In this document: one piece after another, positions 23,759 through 33,325 of the stretch
How the letters are laid out: every line of letters starts with the position of its first letter
Numbering within the stretch: position 1 is the first letter of the stretch
DNA from: Bacteroidia bacterium
Lineage (GTDB): Bacteria; Bacteroidota; Bacteroidia; SpSt-205
Direction of reading: 5' to 3'
Length of the DNA: 64,000 nucleotides
Assembly: GCA_026003235.1 (NCBI GenBank)
Contig: BPGW01000002.1
Span: 123,501 to 187,500, forward strand
Notes under the pieces: model-generated
Seen by the model: the letters and a program-made list of their open reading frames with translations, nothing else
Told to the model about the DNA's origin: nothing
Database searches by the model: none
Translations under genes and position numbers: made by a program

Positions 23759-24451
23759 AGGACTTCCAGATGGCCGGGGGCTACATGCACAAGTCCGTCA
23801 GGGGTCTGGAGGCTAAGGCCTTTCTCCAGGTCCCAGGCTACGATTTCGCCGGTCCAGAGGTGGGGTCCGACTTTGAACTGGCCTCTTCGCTCAAGCCGCT
23901 CCAGAAAAGCCGTTATCACCTGGGCAGGGGGAGCGGTGTACCAGGTGGGGAAAATCGCCAGGAAGCGGTCCAGCAAGGCCTGGAGAGAAGGGGGCGGCTC
24001 TCCTATCTGGGCTAAGCTGGCGGCGCGCAGGGGGGGAAGGAAAGCGCCGCTGATACACATTGACCCCTACGCCGATGAAGGCGCGAGCGGTGGGCCCTTG
24101 CCAGAGGAGTTCGGTCAGCAGGCCTGCAAGCTTGCCGCGGGGGCACCACAGGTCATTTGGCCACTTCAGAAAAAGGCGCTCTCGGACAAAAGGCTGTATC
24201 GTCTCGTGCAAGGCCACCGCGATGCGGGGCATCAGAAGCTGAAAGGGCGGCTCCGGAGTCACGACGAAGGTGAACGTGAGGCTTTCGCCGGGGCTTGCAA
24301 GCCAAGGGGTGCCTTTGCGGCCGTACCCCTGGGTCTGGTGGAGGGCCCACACGAGGGTGCCGTCAGGAATGGCTTCCCGAGAGGCCCATTCTCGCAGATA
24401 AGTCTGGGTTGAAGGCAGTTCAGGGAAAATATGCACCCGAAACGCTACCAC
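23746..24451 (-). pseudogene. birA: Biotin--protein ligase, interrupted by an apparent frameshift
   Basis: The ligase attaches biotin to carboxylase carrier proteins. The N-terminal frame from ATG 24451 shows ELPSTQTYLREWA, HQTQGYGRKGTPW, FLKWPNDLWCPRGKLAGLL and FIGVGVNVYQRRFP. It then runs out of family similarity, while the next frame supplies PLRAASLAQIGEPPPSLQAL and the C-terminal SH3-like domain (FKVGPHLWTGEIVAWDLE) to 23746. The junction is a run of seven C on the minus strand (24030-24036); six C would restore the frame. There is no N-terminal DNA-binding domain, so this is a ligase only. It overlaps the upstream transglycosylase gene by 7 bases. Confidence 0.85.
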
Positions 24452-25746
24452 TGGTAGAGGATGGGCCTTTCGTCGTAAGGACGCGCTTCGCGCAAGTAAA
24501 ATCGCAGTCCTCGGGGCAGGGAGGTGTCAGGATTCTGCAGGTGGTTGTAAGCAAGGAGCTTTTTGAGGGGGCGTCGATAGTGTCGGGCGATCTGAGCGGG
24601 GGTTTCCCCGGCCTGTACAATGTGGATGTGAGCTCGCGAGGGGGGCACGATCAGCACAGGCGCGCCGCCTTGGTAGAAGGGGTTCCACCGACGCAAGCGG
24701 GAGGTGAGGGGAGGAGGAGGGTACGCCCATTCTCGGTGGAGGTAGGGTTCTTTCAGGAGGGGCAGGTAAGCGGCGGCGGTAGGGGGAGGATGGGGGCGAG
24801 AGAGGGGCTTGCGGGAAGGAGCCGGCGGGGGAAAAGCAACCGAAGCTCCCGCAGGTGCTGATGCCGTATCACGGGGTAAGGGGTATTCAAAGCCTGCCGA
24901 CACGGAGGCAACCGCCGCAGGAACGAGTGCAGGGGCAAAGAGGGCCTTAAGGGGCTCTTGCGGAAGGGTGTCCGGCAAGCTATCCAGCGGCACATAGTAG
25001 GTAACCGGTCGGCCAGCAGGCAAGATGGGCTTCAAAAGCCAGGGGTTCAGCAGGAGGAACGAATCAGGTGAAAGGCCATGTTGGCGGGCCACTTCCCAAA
25101 TAGGCTTGGCGGGTCCTTGGTAAGCTAAGGGTTGGAGCCCGTACACCCGCCGTTTGATAAGCGACTCAAAGACCAGCTTATGAGCCAAAGCTCGCAGCGC
25201 ATACCAGTGGGTCGTGGCTTTGATGCAGATTTCGGCTTTGCCGATGTAGGCGGAGTCCAGGTAGGGTATGGCGCCCGTTCCGCCTTCGTAGTAAGCGATA
25301 ATGGCAAAGAGCCAGTTGCGGTGGCGGTTGTACTGCCTCAGCAGATAGAGGGCCGCCCCAGCGCTGGAGCGGAAAAGGTGCCTTCTTTCATCCAGGGTGT
25401 CATTGATAACGAGTCCCACTTCCCGAGCGGTGTAGTCTTTGAATTGCCAATAGCCTACCGCTCCAGAGCGTGATACGGCATAAGGGTTTAGGCGGCTTTC
25501 TTGGATGGCGAGGTATTTGAGGTCCTCCGGCACGCCAATGTAGGCCAAGGCTTCTTCTACATAGGGCAGGAGGGTTTCGGCCCGGGCGACGAGGGCCTGG
25601 AGGGTGGGAGGATGTTCGTAGAGTTTGACGATGTAAGATTCCAGGGCGGCTTTGGCGTCAGGCTGGATGCGGGCCTGCATCCCACAAAAGATGAGGTTAT
25701 CTGGGATGGCCGGCAGAAGGCTCACCCACAGGCTGAGGAGGGCCAT
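24445..25746 (-). CDS. Membrane-bound/periplasmic lytic murein transglycosylase with LysM domain (MltD-like)
   Basis: 433 residues with a hydrophobic N-terminus (MALLSLWVSLLPA). The SLT domain is at about 60-190: AIQESRLNPYAVSRSGAVGYW with catalytic Glu near residue 82 and a later IIAYYEGGTGAI. A linking region (IWEVARQHGLSPDSFLLLNP) resembles a degenerate LysM, then a long Pro/Ala-rich linker leads to a C-terminal LysM (HIVQAGETPAQIARHYRR, about 380-420). Such enzymes cleave peptidoglycan glycan strands to anhydromuropeptides. It starts 1 base after the recQ stop, so it is co-transcribed. Confidence 0.88.
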   Translation of the reverse strand: MALLSLWVSLLPAIPDNLIFCGMQARIQPDAKAALESYIVKLYEHPPTLQALVARAETLLPYVEEALAYIGVPEDLKYLAIQESRLNPYAVSRSGAVGYWQFKDYTAREVGLVINDTLDERRHLFRSSAGAALYLLRQYNRHRNWLFAIIAYYEGGTGAIPYLDSAYIGKAEICIKATTHWYALRALAHKLVFESLIKRRVYGLQPLAYQGPAKPIWEVARQHGLSPDSFLLLNPWLLKPILPAGRPVTYYVPLDSLPDTLPQEPLKALFAPALVPAAVASVSAGFEYPLPRDTASAPAGASVAFPPPAPSRKPLSRPHPPPTAAAYLPLLKEPYLHREWAYPPPPLTSRLRRWNPFYQGGAPVLIVPPSRAHIHIVQAGETPAQIARHYRRPLKKLLAYNHLQNPDTSLPRGLRFYLREARPYDERPILYQW

Positions 25747-25747
25747 A

Positions 25748-27913
25748 TTAGACCACCGTCAAGTGAAAGTGTAACCGAATCAACCGCAGCTCTTCGTACG
25801 TGTACTCTCCGCCCAGCGCTCGCATGGCTTTTTCTAAATCATCGTCTTCGGCTTCGTAAAAGTAGTCAAAAGCCTCTTCCAGCCGGTCGGGGTCTATCAT
25901 CTGTCGCACCGCATAGTCCAGTTTGACCCGGATGCCAGAACCCAAGATGATCTGCTCCATCTTCTCCAGGAGCTCTTCCAGGGAGAGGTTGAGCCGCCGG
26001 GCAAGCGTGGGAAGGGGTATACGCTGGTCAATGGACTGGATGATTTCGGCCCAGTCCGCCTGCCGCTTGGGCGAAGAGGGCAGAATAAGCTCCACGGGGC
26101 GCTCTATATCGTTTTCCTCCACGTAGGTTCGGATCAGCTCTACGAAAGGCCGGCCGAACTTCTTGGCTTTGACCGAACCCACACCCGGCAACCGTTCCAG
26201 CTCCTCCAAGGTGATGGGGTACTGGGTGGCCATCTCCATCAGGGTGGGTTCTTGAAAGATTACGTAAGGGGGCACCCGGCGTTCTTGGGCGATTTTCTTG
26301 CGCAAGTCTTTGAGCTTTTCCAGGAGGAGCTCGTCGTGGAGGGTCAGCTCTTCCAGGGATTCCTCAGAAGGGGAAGCGGCGCTGCGATCGTAGGGAGGGT
26401 ACAGCGTAAGGGGATAAGGTTCTGCCAGGAAGGTTCGGCCTTTTTCGGTGAGCGATACGAGGGAGTAGTCCTGCGGGTCGCGTTGGATAAGGCCTTCAAT
26501 GAGGAGTTGGATGGCGTAGGATTTGAGCTCTTCAATATGATGCCCTTTGAGGCGACCGAAAGTAGGTAGGGTACGGCCCGCTATGTCTGGCTGCGCCCCG
26601 ATAACATGGTCCAGAATGGGTATCAAGGGAAACCCTTCCAGCTGCGCTATCGTCTCAAGGATAGGCAAAGCGATAGATCGTCCATCAAAGCCTTGCTTAG
26701 GATAGCGGCAGTTGTCGCACAGGCCTCCGCATTTCTCGGCGTGGTAAGCCTCACCAAAATACTGCAGAAGGAACTTGCGCCGGCAGTGTCCCGTCTCGCA
26801 GAAGTAAGCCATCTCCTGCAGGAGAAACACGATCGCTTCGCGTTCGCTGGCGGGCTTGTCTTTGAGGAAACGATCAAGCTTGAGGATGTCGTTGTAATCG
26901 TAGTAAAGGATGCAATCGGCAGGTAGGCCATCACGCCCCGCGCGCCCCGTCTCTTGGTAGTAGTTTTCTATGCTTTTAGGCACGTCAAAGTGGATTACAA
27001 AGCGCACATCCGGCTTGTCAATCCCCATCCCGAAAGCGATGGTGGCTACGATGACTTGGACTTCTTCGTTGAGGAAGGCGTCTTGGTTGCGGGTGCGGGT
27101 GGCGGCGTCCATGCCGGCGTGGTAGGGTAAAGCTTTGATGCCGTTAGCCTGGAGGGTAGCGGCGACTTCCTCTACTCGGCGGCGGGAATGGCAGTATACA
27201 ATGCCCGCTTGGCCGGGTCGGGATCGGATGTACTGCACGATTTCCTTCAGGGTAGCTTGATGAGAACGCTTAGGCGTGATTTGGTAGTAGAGGTTAGGCC
27301 GGTTGAAGCTCGTGCGAAAAACCACGGCATCGGGGATCTCCAGGTTTTCCAGAATGTCGCGCTGCACCCGAGGGGTAGCGGTGGCTGTGAGCGCAATGAT
27401 AGGCATAGGCGGAAGGTCCCGCAGCGCATGCCGAATGCGCCGGTATTCTGGCCGAAAGTCATGCCCCCATTCCGAGATGCAGTGGGCTTCGTCTACCGCT
27501 ACAAAGCTGATCTGAAGCTGCTGGAGCACCTCGGCAAAGCTTTCGCTAAGTAAGGTCTCCGGCGCCACATACAGGAGTTTGACCTCGTTACGCAGGCAGG
27601 AGCGCTTGACCTCTTCGTACTCTTTGCGGGAAAGGCTGCTATTCAGAAAGACCGCAGGGATGTCATACGCCTGCATTTGGTCTACTTGGTTCTTCATAAG
27701 CGCAATCAGGGGGGAAACCACAATGGCCGTTCCTGGTGATAGCAGCGCTGGAAGCTGGTAACACAAAGACTTGCCTGCCCCCGTGGGCATGATCACCATG
27801 ACATGGCGACCTTCCAGAAGGGTGCGGATAATGTCCTCCTGAGGCCCTCGGAAGCTCGTGTACCCAAAGTAGCGCTGGAGCGCTTCCTTCAGATCGAGAG
27901 TAGCCATCGACAT
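25748..27913 (-). CDS. recQ: ATP-dependent DNA helicase RecQ
   Basis: 721 residues from ATG 27913 (MSMATLDLKEAL); the ATG at 27907 is an equally possible start, while a longer frame crosses the promoter. Seen: Walker A MPTGAGKSLCYQLP, DEAH in VAVDEAHCISEWGHDFRPEY, SAT-equivalent ALTATATPRV, GRAGRDG, the RecQ zinc region (CETGHCRRKF, then CGGLCDNC), a winged-helix segment, and an HRDC domain near 515-595 (LERLPGVGSVKAKKF). RecQ unwinds DNA 3' to 5' in recombination and repair. It heads an operon with the transglycosylase, birA, coaX and an outer-membrane protein. Confidence 0.96.
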   Translation of the reverse strand: MSMATLDLKEALQRYFGYTSFRGPQEDIIRTLLEGRHVMVIMPTGAGKSLCYQLPALLSPGTAIVVSPLIALMKNQVDQMQAYDIPAVFLNSSLSRKEYEEVKRSCLRNEVKLLYVAPETLLSESFAEVLQQLQISFVAVDEAHCISEWGHDFRPEYRRIRHALRDLPPMPIIALTATATPRVQRDILENLEIPDAVVFRTSFNRPNLYYQITPKRSHQATLKEIVQYIRSRPGQAGIVYCHSRRRVEEVAATLQANGIKALPYHAGMDAATRTRNQDAFLNEEVQVIVATIAFGMGIDKPDVRFVIHFDVPKSIENYYQETGRAGRDGLPADCILYYDYNDILKLDRFLKDKPASEREAIVFLLQEMAYFCETGHCRRKFLLQYFGEAYHAEKCGGLCDNCRYPKQGFDGRSIALPILETIAQLEGFPLIPILDHVIGAQPDIAGRTLPTFGRLKGHHIEELKSYAIQLLIEGLIQRDPQDYSLVSLTEKGRTFLAEPYPLTLYPPYDRSAASPSEESLEELTLHDELLLEKLKDLRKKIAQERRVPPYVIFQEPTLMEMATQYPITLEELERLPGVGSVKAKKFGRPFVELIRTYVEENDIERPVELILPSSPKRQADWAEIIQSIDQRIPLPTLARRLNLSLEELLEKMEQIILGSGIRVKLDYAVRQMIDPDRLEEAFDYFYEAEDDDLEKAMRALGGEYTYEELRLIRLHFHLTVV

Positions 27914-27932
27914 ACGCCAAAAGCCGCTTTTG

Positions 27933-27940
27933 TACCTTTG
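27933..27940 (+). promoter_or_regulatory. -7 promoter box TACCTTTG
   Basis: Perfect box for kdsD, 24 bases from its last G to ATG 27964. Only two bases separate it from the opposing recQ box. Confidence 0.6.
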
Positions 27941-27942
27941 CC

Positions 27943-27950
27943 CAAAGATA
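27943..27950 (-). promoter_or_regulatory. -7 promoter box TATCTTTG
   Basis: Perfect box for recQ on the minus strand, 30-36 bases before the two candidate ATGs. Confidence 0.6.
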
Positions 27951-27963
27951 AGCAAAAGCCTGC

Positions 27964-28923
27964 ATGCACAAGGAGATCGGTCGGTGGGTGATCCAGACAG
28001 AGGCCCAGGCTCTGGAGGCGCTTGCGAGACGGCTGGATGAGCGATTTGACAGGGTGGTGGAGCGGATTTTGGCCTCTCCGGGCAAAGTCGTGCTCACAGG
28101 GGTCGGCAAAAGCGCCCATATCGCCGCCAAGGTGACCGCCACCTTAAATTCGGTCGGTACGCCGGCTGTCTGGCTCCACGCCACCGAAGCCGTCCACGGC
28201 GATGTGGGCCTTGTTCAACCGGGGGATGTGGTGCTCCTTTTCTCCAAAAGCGGCGAAACCCCCGAAGTGCGTGCGCTGGTTCCGGTTCTTCGGGAGCGAG
28301 GGGCGGTGCTGGTGGCCTGCGTGGGCAACCCGGACAGTTCGCTGGCCCGGCAAGCCCACGAGGTGGTGGACCTGTCGGTAGAACGGGAGGCTTGCCCCCA
28401 CAACCTCACCCCTACGGCTTCTACGACGGTAGCCTTGGCCTTTGGCGATGCGCTGGCGATAGCGCTCATGCAGGCGCGGGCTTTTGGACCTGAAGACTTT
28501 GCCGCCACCCATCCTGCGGGCAGCCTGGGCAAGCGGCTTCTTTTGCGGGTGCGCGACCTAGTAGAGCCCGGCCTGCCTGCCGTGTCCGAAGACGCCCCCC
28601 TCAAAGAAGTCCTGATTGCCATCACAGCTGGCAGGAAAGGCGCCGTAGCGGTGCTGGCCCCCGACTCGGCGATTCTGCGGGGCATCATCACCGATGGCGA
28701 CATTCGCCGCGCGCTTGAAAAATACCTCCCCCAAGAGCTCATGGCCCTAAAGGCCCTTCAGCTGGCTACCCTTTCGCCTCGCACAATTGAGGCCGACCAA
28801 AAAGCGTACGAGGCCCTCCACCAAATGCGCACCCACAAGGTGTCCCAGCTCATCGTGACGGAGCAAGGCCGCCCTGTGGGGATGTTGCATTTTCATGACC
28901 TTATCCGAGAAGGCATCCAATGA
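27964..28923 (+). CDS. kdsD: D-arabinose 5-phosphate isomerase (KpsF/GutQ family)
   Basis: 319 residues: an N-terminal SIS domain (GKVVLTGVGKSAHIAAKVTA, HGDVGLVQPGDVVLLFSKSG, LTPTASTTVALAFGDALA, FAATHPAGSLGKRL) and a C-terminal CBS pair (about 205-319). It converts ribulose 5-phosphate to arabinose 5-phosphate for Kdo, the inner-core sugar of lipopolysaccharide, in the cytoplasm. The start follows its box by 24 bases. Its stop overlaps manC by 4 bases (ATGA), which ties two sugar-precursor genes for the envelope into one unit. Confidence 0.93.
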   Translation: MHKEIGRWVIQTEAQALEALARRLDERFDRVVERILASPGKVVLTGVGKSAHIAAKVTATLNSVGTPAVWLHATEAVHGDVGLVQPGDVVLLFSKSGETPEVRALVPVLRERGAVLVACVGNPDSSLARQAHEVVDLSVEREACPHNLTPTASTTVALAFGDALAIALMQARAFGPEDFAATHPAGSLGKRLLLRVRDLVEPGLPAVSEDAPLKEVLIAITAGRKGAVAVLAPDSAILRGIITDGDIRRALEKYLPQELMALKALQLATLSPRTIEADQKAYEALHQMRTHKVSQLIVTEQGRPVGMLHFHDLIREGIQ

Positions 28924-29978
28924 CCCAGCTTCATGCCCTCATATTAGCGGGCGGTAGCGGTACGCGCTTCTGGCCTGCCAGTCGTGCCGCCCATCCCAAG
29001 CAGTTTCTTGATATACTGGGCCGGGGTAAAACCCTCCTCCAGGCTACGGTCGATCGCATCCAAAAGCTGCTGCCCCTTGACCGGATTTGGATCGCCGCTA
29101 ACCCTCAGCATGCGGACCTTTTAGCCCTCCAACTACCGGCTTTCCCCAAGGGACAGATTCTCTTTGAGCCCCTGGCACGCAATACCGCTCCCCCCATCTT
29201 ATGGGCGGCCTTACACCTGGTGCGCACAGATCCCGAGGCCGTGCTATGGATATTGCCCGCTGACCACTACATTCCCGACGAAGGGCCTTTCATAGACCTC
29301 ATGCGGCAAGTCTTTGCGACTTGCGATTTCTCCGACGCCATCTTTACGGTGGGCATTAAGCCCCGGTATCCGCATACAGGCTACGGCTACATTCAATATG
29401 TGCCAGGTCCGGGCTTGTGCCACCCCGTCAAGACATTTACCGAAAAGCCCTCCCGAGAACTGGCCGAGCTCTTTCTGCAAAGTGGAGACTTCCTCTGGAA
29501 TAGCGGCATGTTTATTGCAAGCTTGTCGGTTATCTTGCGGGCTTTTCAGAAAGAAGCGCCTGAAGTGTACGAGGCTTTCCAAGATATAAGCCTGGACGAC
29601 CCAGAAGCTGTTCGTTCGGCCTTTCAACGCGTGCCTGCTATTTCGTTTGATTATGCCATCATGGAGAAGTACCATCCTGTGAAAGTGGTGGAAGGGCACT
29701 TTGCTTGGTGGGACCTGGGTGGTTGGAAGGCGCTTCATGAAGTGTCACCCCATGATGAGCACGGCAATACCCTCCGCGGTCAGGTTTATACCCAAGCGGT
29801 GCGCGATACGCTGTTTTTTTCGGCTCAACCGCACAAGTTGATTATTGCCCAGGGCCTGGAAGGCTACCTCATCTTGGACACCGAAGATGCCTTGGTCATC
29901 TTGCCCCAGTCCGAGGAGCAGAGCTTGCGAGAGTGGGTTCAGCGCCTGCGCACCGAAGGTAAACTTCGGTATTTATAG
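28920..29978 (+). CDS. manC: Mannose-1-phosphate guanylyltransferase
   Basis: 352 residues, the length of a single-domain enzyme without the type II isomerase fused at the C-terminus. Seen: the nucleotidyltransferase signature LAGGSGTRFWPASRAAHPKQ, LPADHYIPDE, GIKPRYPHTGYGYIQY, FTEKPSRELAELFLQSGDFL with WNSGMF, and FDYAIMEKYHPVKVVEGHF. It makes GDP-mannose from mannose 1-phosphate and GTP for polysaccharide or lipopolysaccharide sugars. It is co-transcribed with kdsD by overlapping stop and start. Confidence 0.95.
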   Translation: MTQLHALILAGGSGTRFWPASRAAHPKQFLDILGRGKTLLQATVDRIQKLLPLDRIWIAANPQHADLLALQLPAFPKGQILFEPLARNTAPPILWAALHLVRTDPEAVLWILPADHYIPDEGPFIDLMRQVFATCDFSDAIFTVGIKPRYPHTGYGYIQYVPGPGLCHPVKTFTEKPSRELAELFLQSGDFLWNSGMFIASLSVILRAFQKEAPEVYEAFQDISLDDPEAVRSAFQRVPAISFDYAIMEKYHPVKVVEGHFAWWDLGGWKALHEVSPHDEHGNTLRGQVYTQAVRDTLFFSAQPHKLIIAQGLEGYLILDTEDALVILPQSEEQSLREWVQRLRTEGKLRYL

Positions 29979-30001
29979 CTTTTAGAGTTGGGCTGGCGAG
30001 C

Positions 30002-30009
30002 TATTTTTG
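30002..30009 (+). promoter_or_regulatory. -7 promoter box TATTTTTG
   Basis: TAnnTTTG box with its last G 5 bases before ATG 30014, predicting a leaderless mRNA. Confidence 0.65.
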
Positions 30010-30013
30010 CAGC

Positions 30014-33000
30014 ATGAAGGGGCTTCTCTGGGGGGGGCTTGTATGGGCGCAGCTTACGGGCACTTACCTTGTCAACGGCAGCACAAATCCGGTGGGGGGG
30101 ACTTTTGCTACGCTTCAGGAAGCTTTGGATGTGCTGGCTGCGCAGGGAGCGCAGGATACGGTGCGTTTGCGGGTGGTGGCCCCGTACGATCCCACAGCTG
30201 AGCCTTCCACCATCCAGGTCAAGCCGTATGCCTGCAATAATTGTGCGGTGATCGTGCTGGTGGACACTTCGGTCACGATAGCTAAAGCCCCGGTGGCCCA
30301 GTGGCAAACGGGCGGGCAGTTTGTGCTGCGCATCTTGGGCGGTGTGCAAAACTTCGTGCTCAACGGCCGGGGCCAACTCCGACTCAAAAGCCTCACCGAT
30401 ACCACGGCGCTCACGGGGGTCGTGGGGATCGTACCTCGCGCCGGAGCTCCCGTCTCCAATATCCAAATAGACAGCTGTGTATTGGAAGGGCATTCTCGCG
30501 GGGGAACCTGGGCAGCGTTGTATGTAGGAGATAGTGCCAGCTATACGCTACAGCCTGTGGTAGCCGGGGTTTCTCAGGTTAAGGTCAGGCATTGTGTGCT
30601 TCGCTCTGCCCGGTATGGGGCTGTGCTCCTGAGCGGGGGGTGGGGCGGTGTTACGCAGGTTACCTTTGAGGGGGATACCTTTGGCTACCCTACGGCGACG
30701 CTGGCTGAGGCAGAAAACGCCTGGGGAGGCGGCGGCGCAGCCCTGTACGCTCGCTATGTCATGAACCTTCAGCTTTTGCGAAATACCGCGCAAGGCGCCT
30801 GGGAGACCGGCCCTTACACGCCTGTCGGCTTCAAGCTGGAGGGCTGCCACACCGCTACCCTCCGAGCTAACCGCATCTGGAACCTCCGCAGCCTTTCCCC
30901 CGACGGCTATGGGGCTATCGGCCTCTACCTGGTGCGTGACCCGCGGTACGGCCCCTCTCCCCACCTTGTAGAAAACAACTTCATCGGGGGGCTCTCAGGG
31001 GGAGCCGATGAAAGCTTGCCGGGCAGCAGCGTGTACGCTGTAGCGGGCATCCTACTGGAGAGCGCTTTCCAACCTGATCCCAACGCCACCTTCACCCTCC
31101 GGCACAATACGGTGCATCTGTCCGGAGCTGCCCAGTCCTCTGCCCCTTGGGCTAAAGACGGTTTCTCCGCTGCCATCATCGTAGGGCGTAACATCCGGGG
31201 CGGGGTGGAGCTGAGAGGCAACCTCCTCCAAAACACCCTGGTCCTAAGCAGCACGCTGGCCCCTGACGCCAAAGAAGCTACGGCCCTTCTCTTCTGGGAA
31301 AACCCGGGCGCGCTGTTGTGGAGCACTTTTCTCTTAGACGGGAACTTCTACTTTGTGCGGGGACCGGCTCCGGAGAGAACCTCCCTGGCGCGCCTCGGAG
31401 CGGGAGACTCCGTGCTTCGGATAGGGTCTCTGGCGGCATGGCGCCTGCTTACAGGCGGCGAGGCTTCCTCGCGATGGGGGCTGACGGGACCCGCGCCTTT
31501 CCTGGCCCTGGATCAGCCCCACCTTGACCCCACCTCCCCATGGGAGGGGATCAATGCGGCCCCTGCGCCTCCCTTGGTTTCCGAGGATTGGGATGGGCAG
31601 CCCCGACCGCTGGGAGGTGGCACCGATCCCGGCACCGGACCCGATATGGGCGCCGACGAACTGGCCGGGACCCTCCTCCCCTGTCCGGGCGTCCAAAGCG
31701 CACCTCTCCTTCCTTCGCTCACTTCGGGGCTGTGTGGCGAGCCCGTCACCCTCTCCGTCAGCGATCCTGCCGCCCTGGCCGGCGAACTGGCGCTCCTGCA
31801 GAGCCTGGATGGGGGTCTCTCTTGGCAGGCTTTGCCGGTGGTGGCTACGCAGTTTCCCCTCACGGTGCCCCTGCCGAAGGTGGCCAGCTTCCCGGCGCAG
31901 GTGCACTATACGCTGGTCGCTTATCCGCTAGCTGGCTGTCCCGGCGTCCCAGATACGGCCCCTCCCATCGCTATTACGCTTCAGGATCGGCCGGGTAACC
32001 GTCCCGAAACGGCTGTACCCGTTGCTCTCTCCTCCGTAGCCCCTGGCGTGTGGCAAGCTGCCCGAGACGATTCTCTCACAGGCTATGGTACCACAGATGT
32101 GTTCAGCCCTCTGCGGGGGGATTCCGTAGCCAGCCGAAGCCCCGACCTTTTCTTTCTCCTTACGCTGCCGGCTTGCGTAGACTCGCTTGAGGTGGACTTG
32201 TGTGGGCCGCAGACGGATTTTGACACGCGGCTTCACCTCATAGCGGTAGGCGATACCTTCAGCGACCGGGATCAAGGGCCCCGCTTGGATTGCACGCCGA
32301 ACGGCGTAGCAGCGGCTTATACTTCTCGCATCGTAGCGACAGCTTCCTTGGCTGCGGGGCCTCGCCCTGCCGAAGACTTCGGCGCGCCAGCTCGGGTCTC
32401 CCTGCCTCTTCCCCCAGGGCAGACCCTACTCCTCGTCGTAGAAGGGGAGACGACTTTGGAGGTGGGGCGCTTTTCGCTCAAGATTTCGGCCTATAGTTTG
32501 CCGCTGACGGCGCCTGATCTGGGGCCAGATAGAAGCGTCTGTTACGACCCCGCTGGAGTGACGCTGAGCGTGTGGGCGCCTGCGGCTTCTCGGTTTGCTT
32601 GGTGGGTGGACGGTAGCCCTTTCCCGGGCACCGATTCGGTCATCCGTCCAATTCTGGATCCTGGTGCGCATGAGATCGTGGTAGAAGCCCAAAAAGTCGC
32701 CTTACAACCTTGCGCTGGAACGCAGAGCCTGCGTGATACGCTCCAGCTCATGGTCTTGCCTGAGATAGGTGCTTACATCCAAGAGGGCGGTCAAGTTTAT
32801 CCTTCTGGGGATACCCTGGTGCGGTCCTTCGGCACATATACTTTTACGGCGGGTGCAGCGGCCAGCGGCGTAGGTTTCACCTGGCAGGTGCTGAATGCCC
32901 AGCTTTTGCCTATCTACACGGTGGGAGGCCCTACGCTTACGTACGAGTTTGGGGCGCGGGGGTTGTATGGGGTTCTGTTGGAGAGCCAGGCCGGTGCTTG

Positions 33001-33304
33001 CCGGGAAGCTGACACGCTATACCTGAAGGTGCAGCCGGCGGCTTCTACGCTGGGCAGAGGCGAAGCGGCTCAGGTGCGCTTGTGGTCAGACCCCACCGAT
33101 GGAAGCTTATGGGCTGCCTTCCCCGACGGAGGACCTTATCACGTGCAGGTGCTGGACCTGACTGGCCGGCGCCTCCTGGAGGGCACTTTCGCCGGTCAGA
33201 CGGTGTCTCGGTTGCTGGCTTATCTGCCTCCTGCCCTCTACGCCGTGCAGGTCCACTCGCCGGAAGGAAGCCAGACTTGGCTCTGGCCTCATCCCTCCTA
33301 CTGA
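30014..33304 (+). CDS. Very large secreted beta-helix protein with T9SS sorting domain (intact paralogue)
   Basis: 1096 residues with signal peptide MKGLLWGGLVWAQ. The first ~540 residues show right-handed parallel beta-helix character (FVLNGRGQLRL, VLEGHSRGGTWAALYVG, LLRNTAQG, TLRANRIWNL, HNTVHLSG). Then come a beta-sandwich region (LLQSLDGGLSWQALPV), a domain opening DRPGNRPETA that includes LFFLLTLPACVDSLEVDLCG and DTRLHLI, and Ig/PKD-like modules. A C-terminal T9SS domain follows (YHVQVLDLTGRRLLEGTF, LPPALYAVQVHSPEGS). Role unknown; large size and beta-helix suggest an adhesin or polysaccharide-binding surface protein. The gene at 33758 is a close paralogue with the same domain order. Confidence 0.8.
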   Translation: MKGLLWGGLVWAQLTGTYLVNGSTNPVGGTFATLQEALDVLAAQGAQDTVRLRVVAPYDPTAEPSTIQVKPYACNNCAVIVLVDTSVTIAKAPVAQWQTGGQFVLRILGGVQNFVLNGRGQLRLKSLTDTTALTGVVGIVPRAGAPVSNIQIDSCVLEGHSRGGTWAALYVGDSASYTLQPVVAGVSQVKVRHCVLRSARYGAVLLSGGWGGVTQVTFEGDTFGYPTATLAEAENAWGGGGAALYARYVMNLQLLRNTAQGAWETGPYTPVGFKLEGCHTATLRANRIWNLRSLSPDGYGAIGLYLVRDPRYGPSPHLVENNFIGGLSGGADESLPGSSVYAVAGILLESAFQPDPNATFTLRHNTVHLSGAAQSSAPWAKDGFSAAIIVGRNIRGGVELRGNLLQNTLVLSSTLAPDAKEATALLFWENPGALLWSTFLLDGNFYFVRGPAPERTSLARLGAGDSVLRIGSLAAWRLLTGGEASSRWGLTGPAPFLALDQPHLDPTSPWEGINAAPAPPLVSEDWDGQPRPLGGGTDPGTGPDMGADELAGTLLPCPGVQSAPLLPSLTSGLCGEPVTLSVSDPAALAGELALLQSLDGGLSWQALPVVATQFPLTVPLPKVASFPAQVHYTLVAYPLAGCPGVPDTAPPIAITLQDRPGNRPETAVPVALSSVAPGVWQAARDDSLTGYGTTDVFSPLRGDSVASRSPDLFFLLTLPACVDSLEVDLCGPQTDFDTRLHLIAVGDTFSDRDQGPRLDCTPNGVAAAYTSRIVATASLAAGPRPAEDFGAPARVSLPLPPGQTLLLVVEGETTLEVGRFSLKISAYSLPLTAPDLGPDRSVCYDPAGVTLSVWAPAASRFAWWVDGSPFPGTDSVIRPILDPGAHEIVVEAQKVALQPCAGTQSLRDTLQLMVLPEIGAYIQEGGQVYPSGDTLVRSFGTYTFTAGAAASGVGFTWQVLNAQLLPIYTVGGPTLTYEFGARGLYGVLLESQAGACREADTLYLKVQPAASTLGRGEAAQVRLWSDPTDGSLWAAFPDGGPYHVQVLDLTGRRLLEGTFAGQTVSRLLAYLPPALYAVQVHSPEGSQTWLWPHPSY

Positions 33305-33314
33305 GAAAAAGTCC

Positions 33315-33322
33315 CACCTTTG
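33315..33322 (+). promoter_or_regulatory. Near-consensus -7 box CACCTTTG
   Basis: One mismatch to TAnnTTTG; its last G is 4 bases before ATG 33326 (mscL). Confidence 0.45.
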
Positions 33323-33325
33323 CAC

